A stretch of 6,498 nucleotides of DNA from contig MAXT01000087.1 in NCBI GenBank assembly GCA_001751225.1, positions 1 to 6,498 of the forward strand. Reading direction: 5' to 3'. Position 1 is the stretch's first letter. Each line of letters opens with the position of its first letter. Of the stretch, positions 1 through 6,498 are shown one piece after another. Under the pieces are notes generated by a model. The model saw only the letters and a program-made list of their open reading frames with translations, did not search any database and was not told the origin of the DNA. The stretch comes from Desulfuromonadales bacterium C00003107. Lineage in GTDB: Bacteria; Desulfobacterota; Desulfuromonadia; Desulfuromonadales; Syntrophotaleaceae. The position numbers were made by a program, and so were the translations under genes.

Positions 1-145
1 TCGTGAGATTAGCGGCAGGATTGTCATTGACGGGCTTTTATTTTTTCTTCTCTCGGCCGCTTGTCTGACCGGGGTTCACACCCAGGATCTAAAAGCGCTC
101 CCTGCTTGTTGGAGGTTTTTTGCCGAATCAATGTTTATACATGTT
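1..145. other. Upstream stretch with no supported gene
   Basis: No coding region with a credible start and ribosome binding site is visible on either strand. Bases 35-50 are T-rich (a run of T with one A and one C) after a GC-containing stretch, which could be the tail of a terminator for a gene left of the window, but I could not draw a convincing stem for it. One forward frame is open from base 2 into the tRNA, but it runs straight through tRNA structure and its translation resembles no family I know. No sigma70 promoter at a sensible distance from the tRNA could be assigned. Confidence 0.5.
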
Positions 146-230
146 GCGAGAGTGGCGGAATTGGCAGACGCACTGGATTTAGGATCCAGCGGGTAACTCC
201 GTGGGGGTTCGAGTCCCCCCTCTCGCACCA
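146..230 (+). tRNA. tRNA-Leu (anticodon UAG), CCA encoded
   Basis: This is a complete class II leucine tRNA of 85 bases that decodes CUA and, by wobble, other CUN codons. The acceptor stem pairs 146-152 (GCGAGAG) with 220-226 (CTCTCGC), all seven pairs Watson-Crick. A227 is the discriminator base and CCA is encoded at 228-230. The D stem pairs 155-157 with 169-171. The anticodon stem pairs 173-177 with 185-189 around the loop TTTAGGA, which puts TAG at 180-182. The long variable arm (190-202, with a CGG/CCG stem) is typical of tRNA-Leu. The T arm has five G-C pairs (203-207 with 215-219) around TTCGAGT. It is intact, and tig starts 120 bases downstream on the same strand. Confidence 0.97.
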
Positions 231-350
231 AATCTTCGCTGGTTATTTTCATAACATAGCGCGGTTACAGGTTTTATTAATAGAGGGCCAGTGCTTTCAG
301 GGCAGTTAGGCCGCTGAACATTTATCCATTTATCCTGTGAGGTAGTAGTA
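231..350 (+). other. tRNA-tig intergenic leader
   Basis: This gap holds the tig ribosome binding site, GAGGT at 339-343, seven bases before the ATG. A 5-bp inverted repeat (242-246 with 251-255) and AT-rich patches around 272-282 are present. None forms a clear terminator with a T run, and none pairs with a recognisable -35 to make a sigma70 promoter. The tig promoter is therefore not identified; readthrough from the tRNA or a non-consensus promoter are both possible. Confidence 0.5.
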
Positions 351-1676
351 ATGAATGTGAAGGTTGAAGATATTAGCAGTGTAAAGAAACAACTTTCCTT
401 TGAGGTACCAGCCGCCCGGGTCGACGAAGAAATCGAGTCAGCCTATAAGGACCTTGCCAAGACCGCCAAAATTAAGGGTTTTCGTCAAGGCAAGGTACCC
501 CGGCCAGTTCTCGAGCGTCATTATGCTGCCAGTGTTGAGTCTCAGGTTGTGGAACGACTGGTGAGCGATAGCTATTTCAAGGCTCTTAAGGATGAAAAAA
601 TTCTGGCCGTATCCGGTCCCGAGATTACTGACGGCGGTATTCTTGAAAAGGGTAAGGCTTATACCTTTCTGGTCCAGGTAGAGGTTCAGCCTGAAGTGGC
701 AGCCAAGGACTACCTTGAACTGCCCCTAAAGAAAGAAACCTTTAAGGACGATGAGACTTTGGTGGGGGCTCGCCTTGAAGAGATGCGCCTCGGCAATGCC
801 AAGGTTGAAACGACCGATCGTGAAGAAGCCCAATCCGGCGATACGGTCATTATTGACTTCGAGGGATTTATTAATGGCGTCGCCTTTGAAAACGGTGCAG
901 CCGAAAATCACTCTCTCGACCTTGGCTCCAACAGCTTTATCCCTGGTTTTGAAGAACAGTTGGCCGGGATGAAGCTGGGCGAAGAAGGAGAAGTTACGGT
1001 AACCTTTCCACTCGATTATGGTAAGAAAGATCTAGCAGGCCAGGATGCGACCTTCAAGGTCACAATTAAAGAAATTAAGGAGAAGGTCCTGCCTGAGCTC
1101 GATGATGAGTTTGCTGCCCAGGTCGGCCTGGCTTCCCTCGAAGATTTGCGCACCCGGATCAAGGAATCCCATGAATCCCAGGAACGCTCCCGCATTGAGC
1201 AGGAATTCAGGGAACAACTTTTGGATGTCCTGATCGAGCGTAATACTTTTGAGGTGCCCGATAGCATGATCAAGAGTCAGCTCGATCACATGCTGGAAAA
1301 CCTTTCCAATCGCATGCAGTCCCAAGGCATGAGCCTTGAGGCCATGGGCATGACTCCCGATTCCTTCATGGAGCTCTACCGCGAAATTGCCGTTAAGCAG
1401 GTTAAGGGCAATCTGATACTGGAGGCCATTGCCTTACAGGAATCGGTTCAGATCGAAGAGTCTGAGATCGAGGAAAAGCTTGACGAAATCGCTGAAAAAC
1501 ACAATGCCAGCAAAGAAATGGTTATGAATTTCTATGCCGACGAGTCGAAGAGACGCGGTCTAGTGGCGCAACTTGCAGAAGAAAAGGTCATCTACTTTCT
1601 GACCGGCAAGGCCAATGTCGAGATGGTCGATGAATCGATTGCGGGCGAGGCCGAACAGGGCAACGACAAGGAGTAA
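351..1676 (+). CDS. tig: Trigger factor, ribosome-associated chaperone and prolyl isomerase
   Basis: Trigger factor binds the ribosome near the exit tunnel and shields nascent chains; its middle domain catalyses peptidyl-prolyl cis-trans isomerisation. The 441-residue product has the usual family length and three-part layout. The N-terminal ribosome-binding domain (about 1-115) contains the signature G43-F44-R45-x-G47-x-x-P50. The FKBP-type isomerase domain (about 160-245) opens with [18 protein letters not shown] and has the [13 protein letters not shown] segment at 195-207. The C-terminal helical substrate-binding part (about 250-420) is rich in charged helices and ends in an acidic tail. 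The ATG at 351 is preceded by GAGGT with a seven-base spacer, and the first residues (MNVKVEDIS) match the expected N terminus. It is the first protein gene of the cluster, and only four bases separate its stop from clpP. Nothing is broken or missing. Confidence 0.97.
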   Translation: MNVKVEDISSVKKQLSFEVPAARVDEEIESAYKDLAKTAKIKGFRQGKVPRPVLERHYAASVESQVVERLVSDSYFKALKDEKILAVSGPEITDGGILEKGKAYTFLVQVEVQPEVAAKDYLELPLKKETFKDDETLVGARLEEMRLGNAKVETTDREEAQSGDTVIIDFEGFINGVAFENGAAENHSLDLGSNSFIPGFEEQLAGMKLGEEGEVTVTFPLDYGKKDLAGQDATFKVTIKEIKEKVLPELDDEFAAQVGLASLEDLRTRIKESHESQERSRIEQEFREQLLDVLIERNTFEVPDSMIKSQLDHMLENLSNRMQSQGMSLEAMGMTPDSFMELYREIAVKQVKGNLILEAIALQESVQIEESEIEEKLDEIAEKHNASKEMVMNFYADESKRRGLVAQLAEEKVIYFLTGKANVEMVDESIAGEAEQGNDKE

Positions 1677-1680
1677 ACGG

Positions 1681-2265
1681 ATGAGTCTCATACCCATGGT
1701 GGTGGAGCAGACCGGTCGTGGCGAACGAGCTTACGACATCTACTCAAGATTGTTGAAAGATCGCATCATCTTTCTCGGCGGGGCCATTGATGATAATCTG
1801 TCCAACCTGATCATTGCCCAGTTGCTCTTCCTGGAATCGGAAGATTCAGAGAAGGATATCCATCTCTATATCAACTCTCCGGGCGGGGTGGTGACGGCCG
1901 GCATGGCTATTTACGATACCATGCAGTATCTCAAGGCACCCGTATCCACGATCTGTGTTGGGCAGGCCGCCAGCATGGGAGCTTTGTTGCTGGCAGCTGG
2001 TCACCCAAAAAAACGCTTTACTTTGCCCAATGCCAGGATCATGATTCATCAGCCTCTTGGTGGGTTTCAGGGGCAGGCGAGCGATATTAGTATTCACGCG
2101 CAGGAAATTCTGCGACTGCGGGACATTCTCAACGGTATTCTCGCCCAACACACCGGGCAGTCCATGGAGACCATCGCCGCCGATACCGAACGTGATTTTT
2201 TCATGGGTAGCGAAGCCGCAAAAAAGTATGGTATCGTAGATGGAACAATCGAACAAAAGTCCTGA
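1681..2265 (+). CDS. clpP: ATP-dependent Clp protease proteolytic subunit ClpP
   Basis: ClpP is the serine peptidase that forms two stacked seven-membered rings and degrades proteins threaded in by ClpX or another Clp ATPase in the cytoplasm. The 194-residue product carries the full catalytic triad: Ser98 in GQAASMGA, His123 in IMIHQP and Asp172 in TERDFF. Subtracting the initiator Met gives 97, 122 and 171, the numbers of mature E. coli ClpP. The Gly-rich segment [10 protein letters not shown] (65-74) near the active site is present. I chose ATG 1681 because AAGGAG (1668-1673), inside the last codons of tig, sits seven bases upstream. The open frame continues upstream to an ATG at 1615, but that part overlaps tig in another frame and is not ClpP-like. 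The chosen start gives [10 protein letters not shown], which begins where processed E. coli ClpP begins, so there is essentially no propeptide. It is probably translated in step with tig. Confidence 0.97.
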   Translation: MSLIPMVVEQTGRGERAYDIYSRLLKDRIIFLGGAIDDNLSNLIIAQLLFLESEDSEKDIHLYINSPGGVVTAGMAIYDTMQYLKAPVSTICVGQAASMGALLLAAGHPKKRFTLPNARIMIHQPLGGFQGQASDISIHAQEILRLRDILNGILAQHTGQSMETIAADTERDFFMGSEAAKKYGIVDGTIEQKS

Positions 2266-2286
2266 TATTAGTTTTGGAGGCGCTTC

Positions 2287-3540
2287 GTGAGTCATAACGA
2301 CGAAAAATCCGGGTATCTGACCTGCTCCTTCTGCGGGAAGGGACAGGATGATGTCAAAAAGCTCATTGCCGGGCCGGCAGTTTACATCTGCGACGAGTGC
2401 ATAGAATTATGCAAGGATATCATCGCTGAAGAGGCCAAGCTTGAGGATGCTTCGAGCAGTGAGGTAGGCAATCTACCACGACCTGCCGAAATCAAAGATA
2501 TCCTTGATGAGTATGTAATCGGTCAGGAAATGGCCAAAAAGGTTCTTGCCGTAGCAGTTTACAATCATTACAAACGTATTGAATACGGGTCTACGGATCA
2601 CGGTGATGTAGAGGTACAGAAGAGCAACATTCTGCTTCTAGGCCCGACGGGCAGTGGCAAGACTTTGTTGGCTCAAACATTGGCGAAACTCCTTAATGTG
2701 CCATTTGCCATTGCCGATGCGACCAATCTCACCGAAGCCGGTTATGTCGGTGAAGACGTCGAGAATATTATTCTTGCTCTGTTGCAGTCCGCCGACTACG
2801 ATTTGGAAAAAGCCCAGCGAGGCATCATCTATATCGACGAGATCGATAAGGTGGCCCGCAAGTCCGAATCACCGTCCATTACTCGGGACGTCTCGGGCGA
2901 AGGGGTTCAGCAAGCGTTGCTGAAAATTATCGAAGGAACCCAGGCTAGCGTACCGCCCAAGGGAGGGCGCAAGCACCCGCAACAGGAATTTCTCAAGGTC
3001 GACACCAGTAATATCCTGTTTATTTGTGGAGGTGCTTTCACCGGTCTGGAAACAATTATTTCTAGGCGTAGCGGGGCCAAGGGCATTGGTTTCGGTGCCG
3101 AGGTGAAACAGACTAAAGAGGTCGATCTCGGCGAAATGCTGGCTCAGGTCGAGCCGATGGATCTGATTAAATTTGGCCTGATTCCGGAGTTTATCGGTCG
3201 TCTACCGGTGATTGCGACCCTTGAGGAACTTGACGAAGAAGCCTTGGTGCAAATCCTCCAGGAACCCAAAAATGCTTTGGTAAAGCAGTACCAGAAGCTT
3301 TTCGAGATGGAAAAGGTCAAGCTGAAGTTCACAGATGGTGCTTTGGTGGCTGTGGCAGCTCAAGCTCTCAAGCGAAAGACCGGAGCTCGTGGACTGCGAT
3401 CGATTCTCGAAAATTCCATGCTCGACGTTATGTACGACATTCCGTCCCAGGATCGGGTTAAGGAAGTCGTTATCAACGAAGATGTTGTGCTGCGCAAAGC
3501 GAAGCCGATTATTCTCTACGACTGTGCTGAGTCGGCCTGA
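2287..3540 (+). CDS. clpX: ATP-dependent Clp protease ATP-binding subunit ClpX
   Basis: ClpX is the hexameric AAA+ unfoldase that recognises tagged substrates, pulls them through its central pore and delivers them to ClpP. The 417-residue product has an N-terminal zinc-binding domain with Cys13, Cys16, Cys35 and Cys38. Walker A is GPTGSGKT (119-126) and Walker B is IIYIDEID (180-187). The GYVGED pore loop is at 152-157 and an RKH loop at 228-230. The ClpP-docking IGF tripeptide is at 267-269. The arginine-finger region FIGRLP is at 303-308 and the sensor 2 motif GARGLRS at 366-372. Translation starts at GTG 2287, with GGAGG (2276-2280) six bases upstream; no other start in frame keeps the zinc domain. 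It follows clpP by 21 bases and precedes lon by 21 bases. All elements needed for partnership with the neighbouring ClpP are present. Confidence 0.97.
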   Translation: MSHNDEKSGYLTCSFCGKGQDDVKKLIAGPAVYICDECIELCKDIIAEEAKLEDASSSEVGNLPRPAEIKDILDEYVIGQEMAKKVLAVAVYNHYKRIEYGSTDHGDVEVQKSNILLLGPTGSGKTLLAQTLAKLLNVPFAIADATNLTEAGYVGEDVENIILALLQSADYDLEKAQRGIIYIDEIDKVARKSESPSITRDVSGEGVQQALLKIIEGTQASVPPKGGRKHPQQEFLKVDTSNILFICGGAFTGLETIISRRSGAKGIGFGAEVKQTKEVDLGEMLAQVEPMDLIKFGLIPEFIGRLPVIATLEELDEEALVQILQEPKNALVKQYQKLFEMEKVKLKFTDGALVAVAAQALKRKTGARGLRSILENSMLDVMYDIPSQDRVKEVVINEDVVLRKAKPIILYDCAESA

Positions 3541-3561
3541 CAAGGGGTTCTATAACTACCT

Positions 3562-5985
3562 GTGATTACTGATCATATTGTGAATACGTTGGAACCTTGT
3601 AAAGGCAGAAGCGTCTTACCGCTTCTGCCTTTGCGCGATATTGTTATCTTCCCTTATACGGTGACGCCACTATTCGTGGCCAGGGCCAAGTCGATCCAGG
3701 CCTTAGAAATGGCTATGGATGGCGAAAAGCTAATCTTTCTTGCTACCCAGATTGATCCGCAAGTCGACGAGCCCAAAGCCGAAGATCTTTATCCGCATGG
3801 TACTATAGCGCAGATCGTTCAATTGCTTAAGCTGCCGGACGGTACGGTTAAGGTATTGATGGAGGGTAAGCAGCGGGCGACCATCGCCAGTCTGCTCTGT
3901 GAAGAGGATTGCTACCAGGCCGAAGTTGATGCGATTGACGAGTTGAATGTCGAAGACACGCCGGATTTGGAGGCGATGACTCGTAGCGTCAACGATCTGT
4001 TCGAGATCTATGTCAATCTCGGCAAGAAAGTCCCTGCGGAGGTTGCTGCTTCCGTTTCAGCACTGACCGACCCCGGCCGGCTCAGCGACACGGTTATAGC
4101 CCATCTCGGTGTGCGTATCGTGGAGAAACAGGAATTGCTGGCCGAGCCTGATGCTTTCCGACGCCTTGAGGATATCGCCGTCCTTATTAGTCGTGAAGTT
4201 GAGATTCTGCAGATTGAAAAAACCATTCGTTCGCGGGTTAAGGGACAGATGGAGCGCAGCCAGAAAGAATATTATCTCAACGAACAGATGCGTGCCATTC
4301 AAAAGGAACTCGGTGAACATGACGAGTTCAACAATGAAATACAGGCACTAGACGAAGCGATTCGCGGCAGACGAATGTCCAAAGAAGGCCAGGATAAGGC
4401 CCTCAGTGAGTTGCGCAAGCTAAAAATGATGTCGCCGACCTCGGCTGAAGCCACGGTTATTCGTAGTTATATCGATTGGCTAGTGGAGCTGCCTTGGAAA
4501 AAAGGCACTCGTGACCGACGCGACCTGGAGCATGCCGAGCAGATCCTGGAAACCGATCATCATGGTCTTGAGAAGGTCAAGGAACGCATTCTCGAATATC
4601 TTGCTGTTCAGTCTCTGGTCAAAAAAATCAAGGGTCCGATTCTCTGTCTGGTCGGTCCCCCTGGTGTTGGTAAAACCTCTCTAGGGCGATCTATTGCTCG
4701 CTCTTTGGGAAGAAAGTTTGCGCGGATTTCCTTGGGCGGCATGCGTGACGAAGCTGAGATTCGGGGTCATCGCCGCACCTACATAGGAGCCATGCCCGGT
4801 AAGGTTTTGCAGGGGATCCGTAAAGTCGGGGTGAAAAATCCAGTCATCCTTCTCGATGAGATAGATAAGGTGAGTAGCGATTTTCGCGGTGATCCTTCTT
4901 CTGCTCTTCTCGAAGTTCTCGATTCGGAGCAAAACAGTACCTTCGGTGACCATTATCTTGAAGTTGATTACGATCTCTCCGATGTGTTGTTCGTCGCCAC
5001 AGCCAACAGTCTGAATGGTATTTCCAGGCCCTTGCTTGACCGCATGGAAGTCATTCGTATTGAAGGCTATACCGAAGACGAAAAGCTCAATATTGCCAAA
5101 GCTTATCTCAATCCCAAGCAATTGGAGATTCATGGTTTTGGCGCCGAGCAGATCTTGTTTACCGACGCCTCTATCTATGAAATTATTCGTTGTTATACCC
5201 GTGAGGCGGGGGTGCGTAATCTCGAACGGGAGATCGCCAATATAGCTCGAAAATTGGCTCGAAAATTAGTCAAGTCCCAGGATAAGAAGCAGTGCTTCCA
5301 AGTCGATAACAGCATGGTTATGGAATTGCTGGGTGTGACTCGGTTCGATTACGGAGTCAAAGAGGAAGAAAGCTGTGTAGGTTTGGCCACTGGGCTGGCG
5401 TGGACTGAAGTCGGTGGCGAACTGCTTAATATCGAGGTTGCGGTTCTACCGGGGCAGGGTAAGCTTACGGTCACCGGCAAACTCGGCGATGTTATGCAGG
5501 AGTCCGCCAAGGCCGCTCTTACCTATGTTCGTTCCCGCTGGAGGGAACTTGGCGTGGAGAAGGATTTTTATCAACAGGTGGAGATACATATTCATGTTCC
5601 AGAGGGGGCCATTCCAAAAGATGGGCCGTCTGCTGGAATTACCATGGCTATTGCTCTGGCCTCTGCGCTTACGGGCCGTCCTGTTGACCGTGATATCGCC
5701 ATGACTGGTGAAATTACACTGCGGGGCAGGGTGTTGCCCATTGGTGGCCTCAAAGAAAAACTGCTGGCAGCAAAACGAGCCGGCATTCTCAAGGTGTTGA
5801 TCCCACAGGACAACGCGAAGCAGTTGGAGGAAGTACCCGAAGTTATCGCTAGAGCCTTGCAGATCGTCCCTGTGGGCCATATGGACCAGGTTATGGTAGA
5901 GGCACTCAAGGTCGAGGCACCATTGTTGCCTCTACAGGGGCAGAAGCGACGACCCCGTCCCGCCAAAGGTGAAATTCGGCATTAG
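3562..5985 (+). CDS. lon: ATP-dependent endopeptidase La (Lon protease)
   Basis: Lon is a homo-oligomeric cytoplasmic protease that fuses an AAA+ unfoldase and a Ser-Lys peptidase; it degrades misfolded proteins and short-lived regulators. The 807-residue product fits bacterial LonA. The N-terminal substrate-binding domain begins with [13 protein letters not shown] (19-31) and runs to about 220, followed by a coiled-coil-like helical part (about 220-300). Walker A is GPPGVGKT (365-372), the pore-loop region [10 protein letters not shown] is at 404-413, Walker B is ILLDEIDK (429-436) and the sensor 2 region is REAGVRNLE (547-555). The protease domain has Ser690 in PKDGPSAG and Lys733 in GGLKEKLL; the lysine is chosen because its 43-residue spacing from the serine matches the E. 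coli pair. The C terminus is a short basic tail. GTG 3562 is the only plausible start that includes the N terminus, because an in-frame stop lies at 3553-3555. However, the nearest purine run, AAGGGG at 3542-3547, is 14 bases away, so initiation looks weak or unusual. Confidence 0.96.
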   Translation: MITDHIVNTLEPCKGRSVLPLLPLRDIVIFPYTVTPLFVARAKSIQALEMAMDGEKLIFLATQIDPQVDEPKAEDLYPHGTIAQIVQLLKLPDGTVKVLMEGKQRATIASLLCEEDCYQAEVDAIDELNVEDTPDLEAMTRSVNDLFEIYVNLGKKVPAEVAASVSALTDPGRLSDTVIAHLGVRIVEKQELLAEPDAFRRLEDIAVLISREVEILQIEKTIRSRVKGQMERSQKEYYLNEQMRAIQKELGEHDEFNNEIQALDEAIRGRRMSKEGQDKALSELRKLKMMSPTSAEATVIRSYIDWLVELPWKKGTRDRRDLEHAEQILETDHHGLEKVKERILEYLAVQSLVKKIKGPILCLVGPPGVGKTSLGRSIARSLGRKFARISLGGMRDEAEIRGHRRTYIGAMPGKVLQGIRKVGVKNPVILLDEIDKVSSDFRGDPSSALLEVLDSEQNSTFGDHYLEVDYDLSDVLFVATANSLNGISRPLLDRMEVIRIEGYTEDEKLNIAKAYLNPKQLEIHGFGAEQILFTDASIYEIIRCYTREAGVRNLEREIANIARKLARKLVKSQDKKQCFQVDNSMVMELLGVTRFDYGVKEEESCVGLATGLAWTEVGGELLNIEVAVLPGQGKLTVTGKLGDVMQESAKAALTYVRSRWRELGVEKDFYQQVEIHIHVPEGAIPKDGPSAGITMAIALASALTGRPVDRDIAMTGEITLRGRVLPIGGLKEKLLAAKRAGILKVLIPQDNAKQLEEVPEVIARALQIVPVGHMDQVMVEALKVEAPLLPLQGQKRRPRPAKGEIRH
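3598..3635 (+). repeat. Perfect inverted repeat (RNA hairpin) in the first codons of lon
   Basis: AAAGGCAGAAGCG (3601-3613) and CGCTTCTGCCTTT (3620-3632) are exact reverse complements across a six-base loop (TCTTAC). In RNA the stem can extend outward by a U-G, a G-C and another U-G pair to 3598/3635, giving 16 pairs. It covers lon codons 13-25. No T run follows, so it is not a standard intrinsic terminator. The right arm encodes the conserved Pro-Leu-Leu-Pro-Leu stretch, while the left arm lies in the variable N terminus. A role in lon translation or clpX-lon mRNA processing is inferred, not shown. Confidence 0.8.
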
Positions 5986-6001
5986 GGGCCGCCGTAATTT
6001 T
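5972..6001 (+). terminator. Weak terminator-like hairpin spanning the lon stop
   Basis: AAATTCGGC (5972-5980) can pair with GCCG (5991-5994) and AATTT (5996-6000), with one bulged T at 5995 and a ten-base loop that contains the lon TAG. The right arm ends in four T residues, but there is no longer T run. It may partly end the tig-clpP-clpX-lon transcript before the HU promoter, or protect its 3' end. The T tail is too short for a firm terminator call. Confidence 0.35.
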
Positions 6002-6016
6002 GAGAGAAATAAAATC

Positions 6017-6046
6017 TTGACACTCTTTTTGAAACTCTGATATAAG
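6017..6046 (+). promoter_or_regulatory. Sigma70-type promoter for the HU gene
   Basis: A perfect -35 hexamer TTGACA (6017-6022) is followed after 18 bases by TATAAG (6041-6046), five of six matches to the -10 consensus. A TG at 6038-6039, one base before it, makes an extended -10. An A/T-rich tract (6007-6015) lies directly upstream and could act as an UP element. The predicted start of transcription is near 6053, giving a leader of about 45 bases before the HU start codon. This is the only strong promoter visible in the window, in line with the abundance of HU. Confidence 0.88.
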
Positions 6047-6085
6047 TACTGCGTTTTCGCGTGGCTTATAAAATCTCATCCAAGT

Positions 6086-6090
6086 GGAGG
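6086..6090 (+). promoter_or_regulatory. Shine-Dalgarno site that decides the HU start
   Basis: GGAGG ends one base before ATG 6092 but seven bases before GTG 6098. Only the GTG has workable spacing, so it is taken as the start even though ATG is the stronger codon. Confidence 0.8.
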
Positions 6091-6097
6091 TATGACT

Positions 6098-6370
6098 GTG
6101 ACTAAAGCCGATCTCGTAAATGCAATGGCAGATAAAGCTGGTGTTAGCAAGGCCGATTCAGAAAAAGCTCTCAAGGCCTTTATTGACGTTGTAACTGAAG
6201 CTCTGCAGGCAGGAGACAAGGTTGCTTTGGTTGGATTTGGTACTTTTAGCGTCGGTGAGCGTGCTGCTCGCGTCGGCCAGAATCCTCAGACTGGAAAAAA
6301 GATTGAGATTGCCGCTTCCAAGACTCCCAAGTTCAAAGCTGGTAAGGGTCTGAAGGACGCAGTAAATTAA
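6098..6370 (+). CDS. hup: Histone-like DNA-binding protein HU
   Basis: HU is a small dimeric protein that binds and bends DNA with little sequence preference and helps compact the nucleoid. From GTG 6098 the product is 90 residues, the same length as E. coli HU-alpha and HU-beta, and starts [15 protein letters not shown] as family members do. Starting at ATG 6092 would add two residues (Met-Thr) and leave the ribosome binding site one base away. The N-terminal helical dimerisation part (about 1-40) is followed by the GFGTFSV turn (46-52). The DNA-contacting beta arm contains [11 protein letters not shown] (58-68), with Pro63 at the position of the intercalating proline. The lysine-rich C terminus ([12 protein letters not shown], 75-86) completes the fold. 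It has its own promoter and sits just downstream of lon, as hupB does in E. coli. From this sequence alone, an HU-alpha or HU-beta type cannot be assigned. Confidence 0.95.
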   Translation: MTKADLVNAMADKAGVSKADSEKALKAFIDVVTEALQAGDKVALVGFGTFSVGERAARVGQNPQTGKKIEIAASKTPKFKAGKGLKDAVN

Positions 6371-6381
6371 ATAGTTAATAT

Positions 6382-6405
6382 TCAGGCCGGCCTTAGCCTT
6401 CCTGA
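6382..6405 (+). repeat. Small imperfect hairpin after the HU gene
   Basis: TCAGG (6382-6386) pairs with CCTGA (6401-6405), and GGC (6389-6391) pairs with GCC (6396-6398) inside it, separated by a two-by-two internal loop. The segment also contains the perfect palindrome AGGCCGGCCT (6384-6393). No T run follows. It may add stability to the 3' end of the HU transcript. Confidence 0.4.
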
Positions 6406-6409
6406 TTGT

Positions 6410-6482
6410 AATGGGAAACCGGAACAGTCTACCCAGTCAGACTTCTTCTATTGACTATCCGATGTTTCCCATTCGTTTTTTT
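6410..6482 (+). terminator. Long-stem intrinsic terminator of the HU transcript
   Basis: AATGGGAAAC (6410-6419) and GTTTCCCATT (6464-6473) are perfect reverse complements. The stem continues after a two-base bulge (6462-6463) with CGGA (6420-6423) against TCCG (6458-6461), then AGTC (6426-6429) against GACT (6453-6456). Two bases (CG) later comes a run of seven T (6476-6482). This is the layout of a Rho-independent terminator, although the arm span of 64 bases is unusually long. Confidence 0.75.
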
Positions 6483-6498
6483 GCGGGGCTGTAGTAGA

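Noticed and set aside
1..27. Start of a divergent gene on the - strand (ATG at 27-25, reading MTILPLISR)
   Set aside because: No ribosome binding site precedes it and only nine codons are visible, too little to support a gene.
134..142. TATAC-like element just before the tRNA as a -10 box
   Set aside because: It would start transcription at or inside the mature tRNA, and no -35 lies at a suitable distance.
242..255. Inverted repeat GTTAT/ATAAC after the tRNA as a terminator
   Set aside because: The stem has five mostly A-T pairs and no T run follows.
61..309. Open reading frame of 82 codons on the + strand
   Set aside because: It runs through the complete tRNA-Leu gene, has no ribosome binding site and its translation resembles no protein family.
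231..350. CIRCE (HrcA) operator or E. coli-type sigma32 promoter upstream of the quality-control genes
   Set aside because: I looked for TTAGCACTC/GAGTGCTAA and for CTTGAA with CCCCAT-like elements here and near the other gene starts, and found neither.
1615..1680. Upstream extension of clpP to an ATG inside tig
   Set aside because: The extra 22 residues are arginine-rich readthrough of tig in another frame, while ATG 1681 has a well-placed AAGGAG.
1846..2295. Antisense reading frame of 149 codons opposite clpP
   Set aside because: It lies opposite a gene with an intact catalytic triad and has no start context or family resemblance; it is a shadow of clpP codon usage.
4681..5133. Antisense reading frame of 150 codons opposite the AAA+ domain of lon
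   Set aside because: Same reasoning: it mirrors a strongly conserved coding region, with no own signals.
6410..6473. Integron attC-like recombination site, because of the long imperfect hairpin with bulged bases
   Set aside because: The arms end in GTTTCCC instead of the GTTRRRY core, no integrase or cassette is nearby, and a T run points to a terminator.
6483..6498. 5' end of another tRNA (GGGGCTGTAG, like tRNA-Ala or tRNA-Ile)
   Set aside because: The next bases do not continue as a normal D arm and the window ends, so it cannot be supported.

Overview
This window carries a conserved bacterial protein quality-control cluster, read entirely on the + strand: a leucine tRNA, then trigger factor (tig), clpP, clpX and lon, then a gene for the histone-like DNA-binding protein HU. 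All five proteins are full length, with their catalytic or binding motifs intact. The order tig-clpP-clpX-lon-HU is the one known from E. coli and many other Proteobacteria. The wording of the proteins and a moderate GC content would fit a deltaproteobacterium of the Desulfuromonas/Geobacter/Pelobacter type. That placement is an impression from sequence style, not a phylogenetic result.

Layout: bases 1-145 hold no gene I can support. A complete tRNA-Leu(UAG) with an encoded CCA lies at 146-230. A 120-base gap leads to tig (351-1676), then clpP (1681-2265, 4 bases later), clpX (2287-3540, 21 bases later) and lon (3562-5985, 21 bases later). The tight spacing suggests one transcript. A weak hairpin spans the lon stop codon, and a clear sigma70-type promoter (6017-6046) then starts a separate HU transcript. 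HU most likely begins at GTG 6098, not at the ATG six bases upstream. HU is followed by a small hairpin and a long hairpin with a T run (6410-6482), a probable intrinsic terminator.

How the genes work together: trigger factor meets nascent chains at the ribosome exit tunnel. ClpX unfolds tagged or damaged proteins and feeds them to the ClpP peptidase. Lon is a self-contained ATP-driven protease for misfolded and regulatory proteins, and in E. coli HU is one of its substrates. The cluster therefore covers folding and degradation of proteins at the start and end of their life.

I found no undescribed system here. The most notable unexplained signal is a perfect 13-bp inverted repeat inside the first 25 codons of lon, next to a lon start that lacks a well-placed Shine-Dalgarno sequence.
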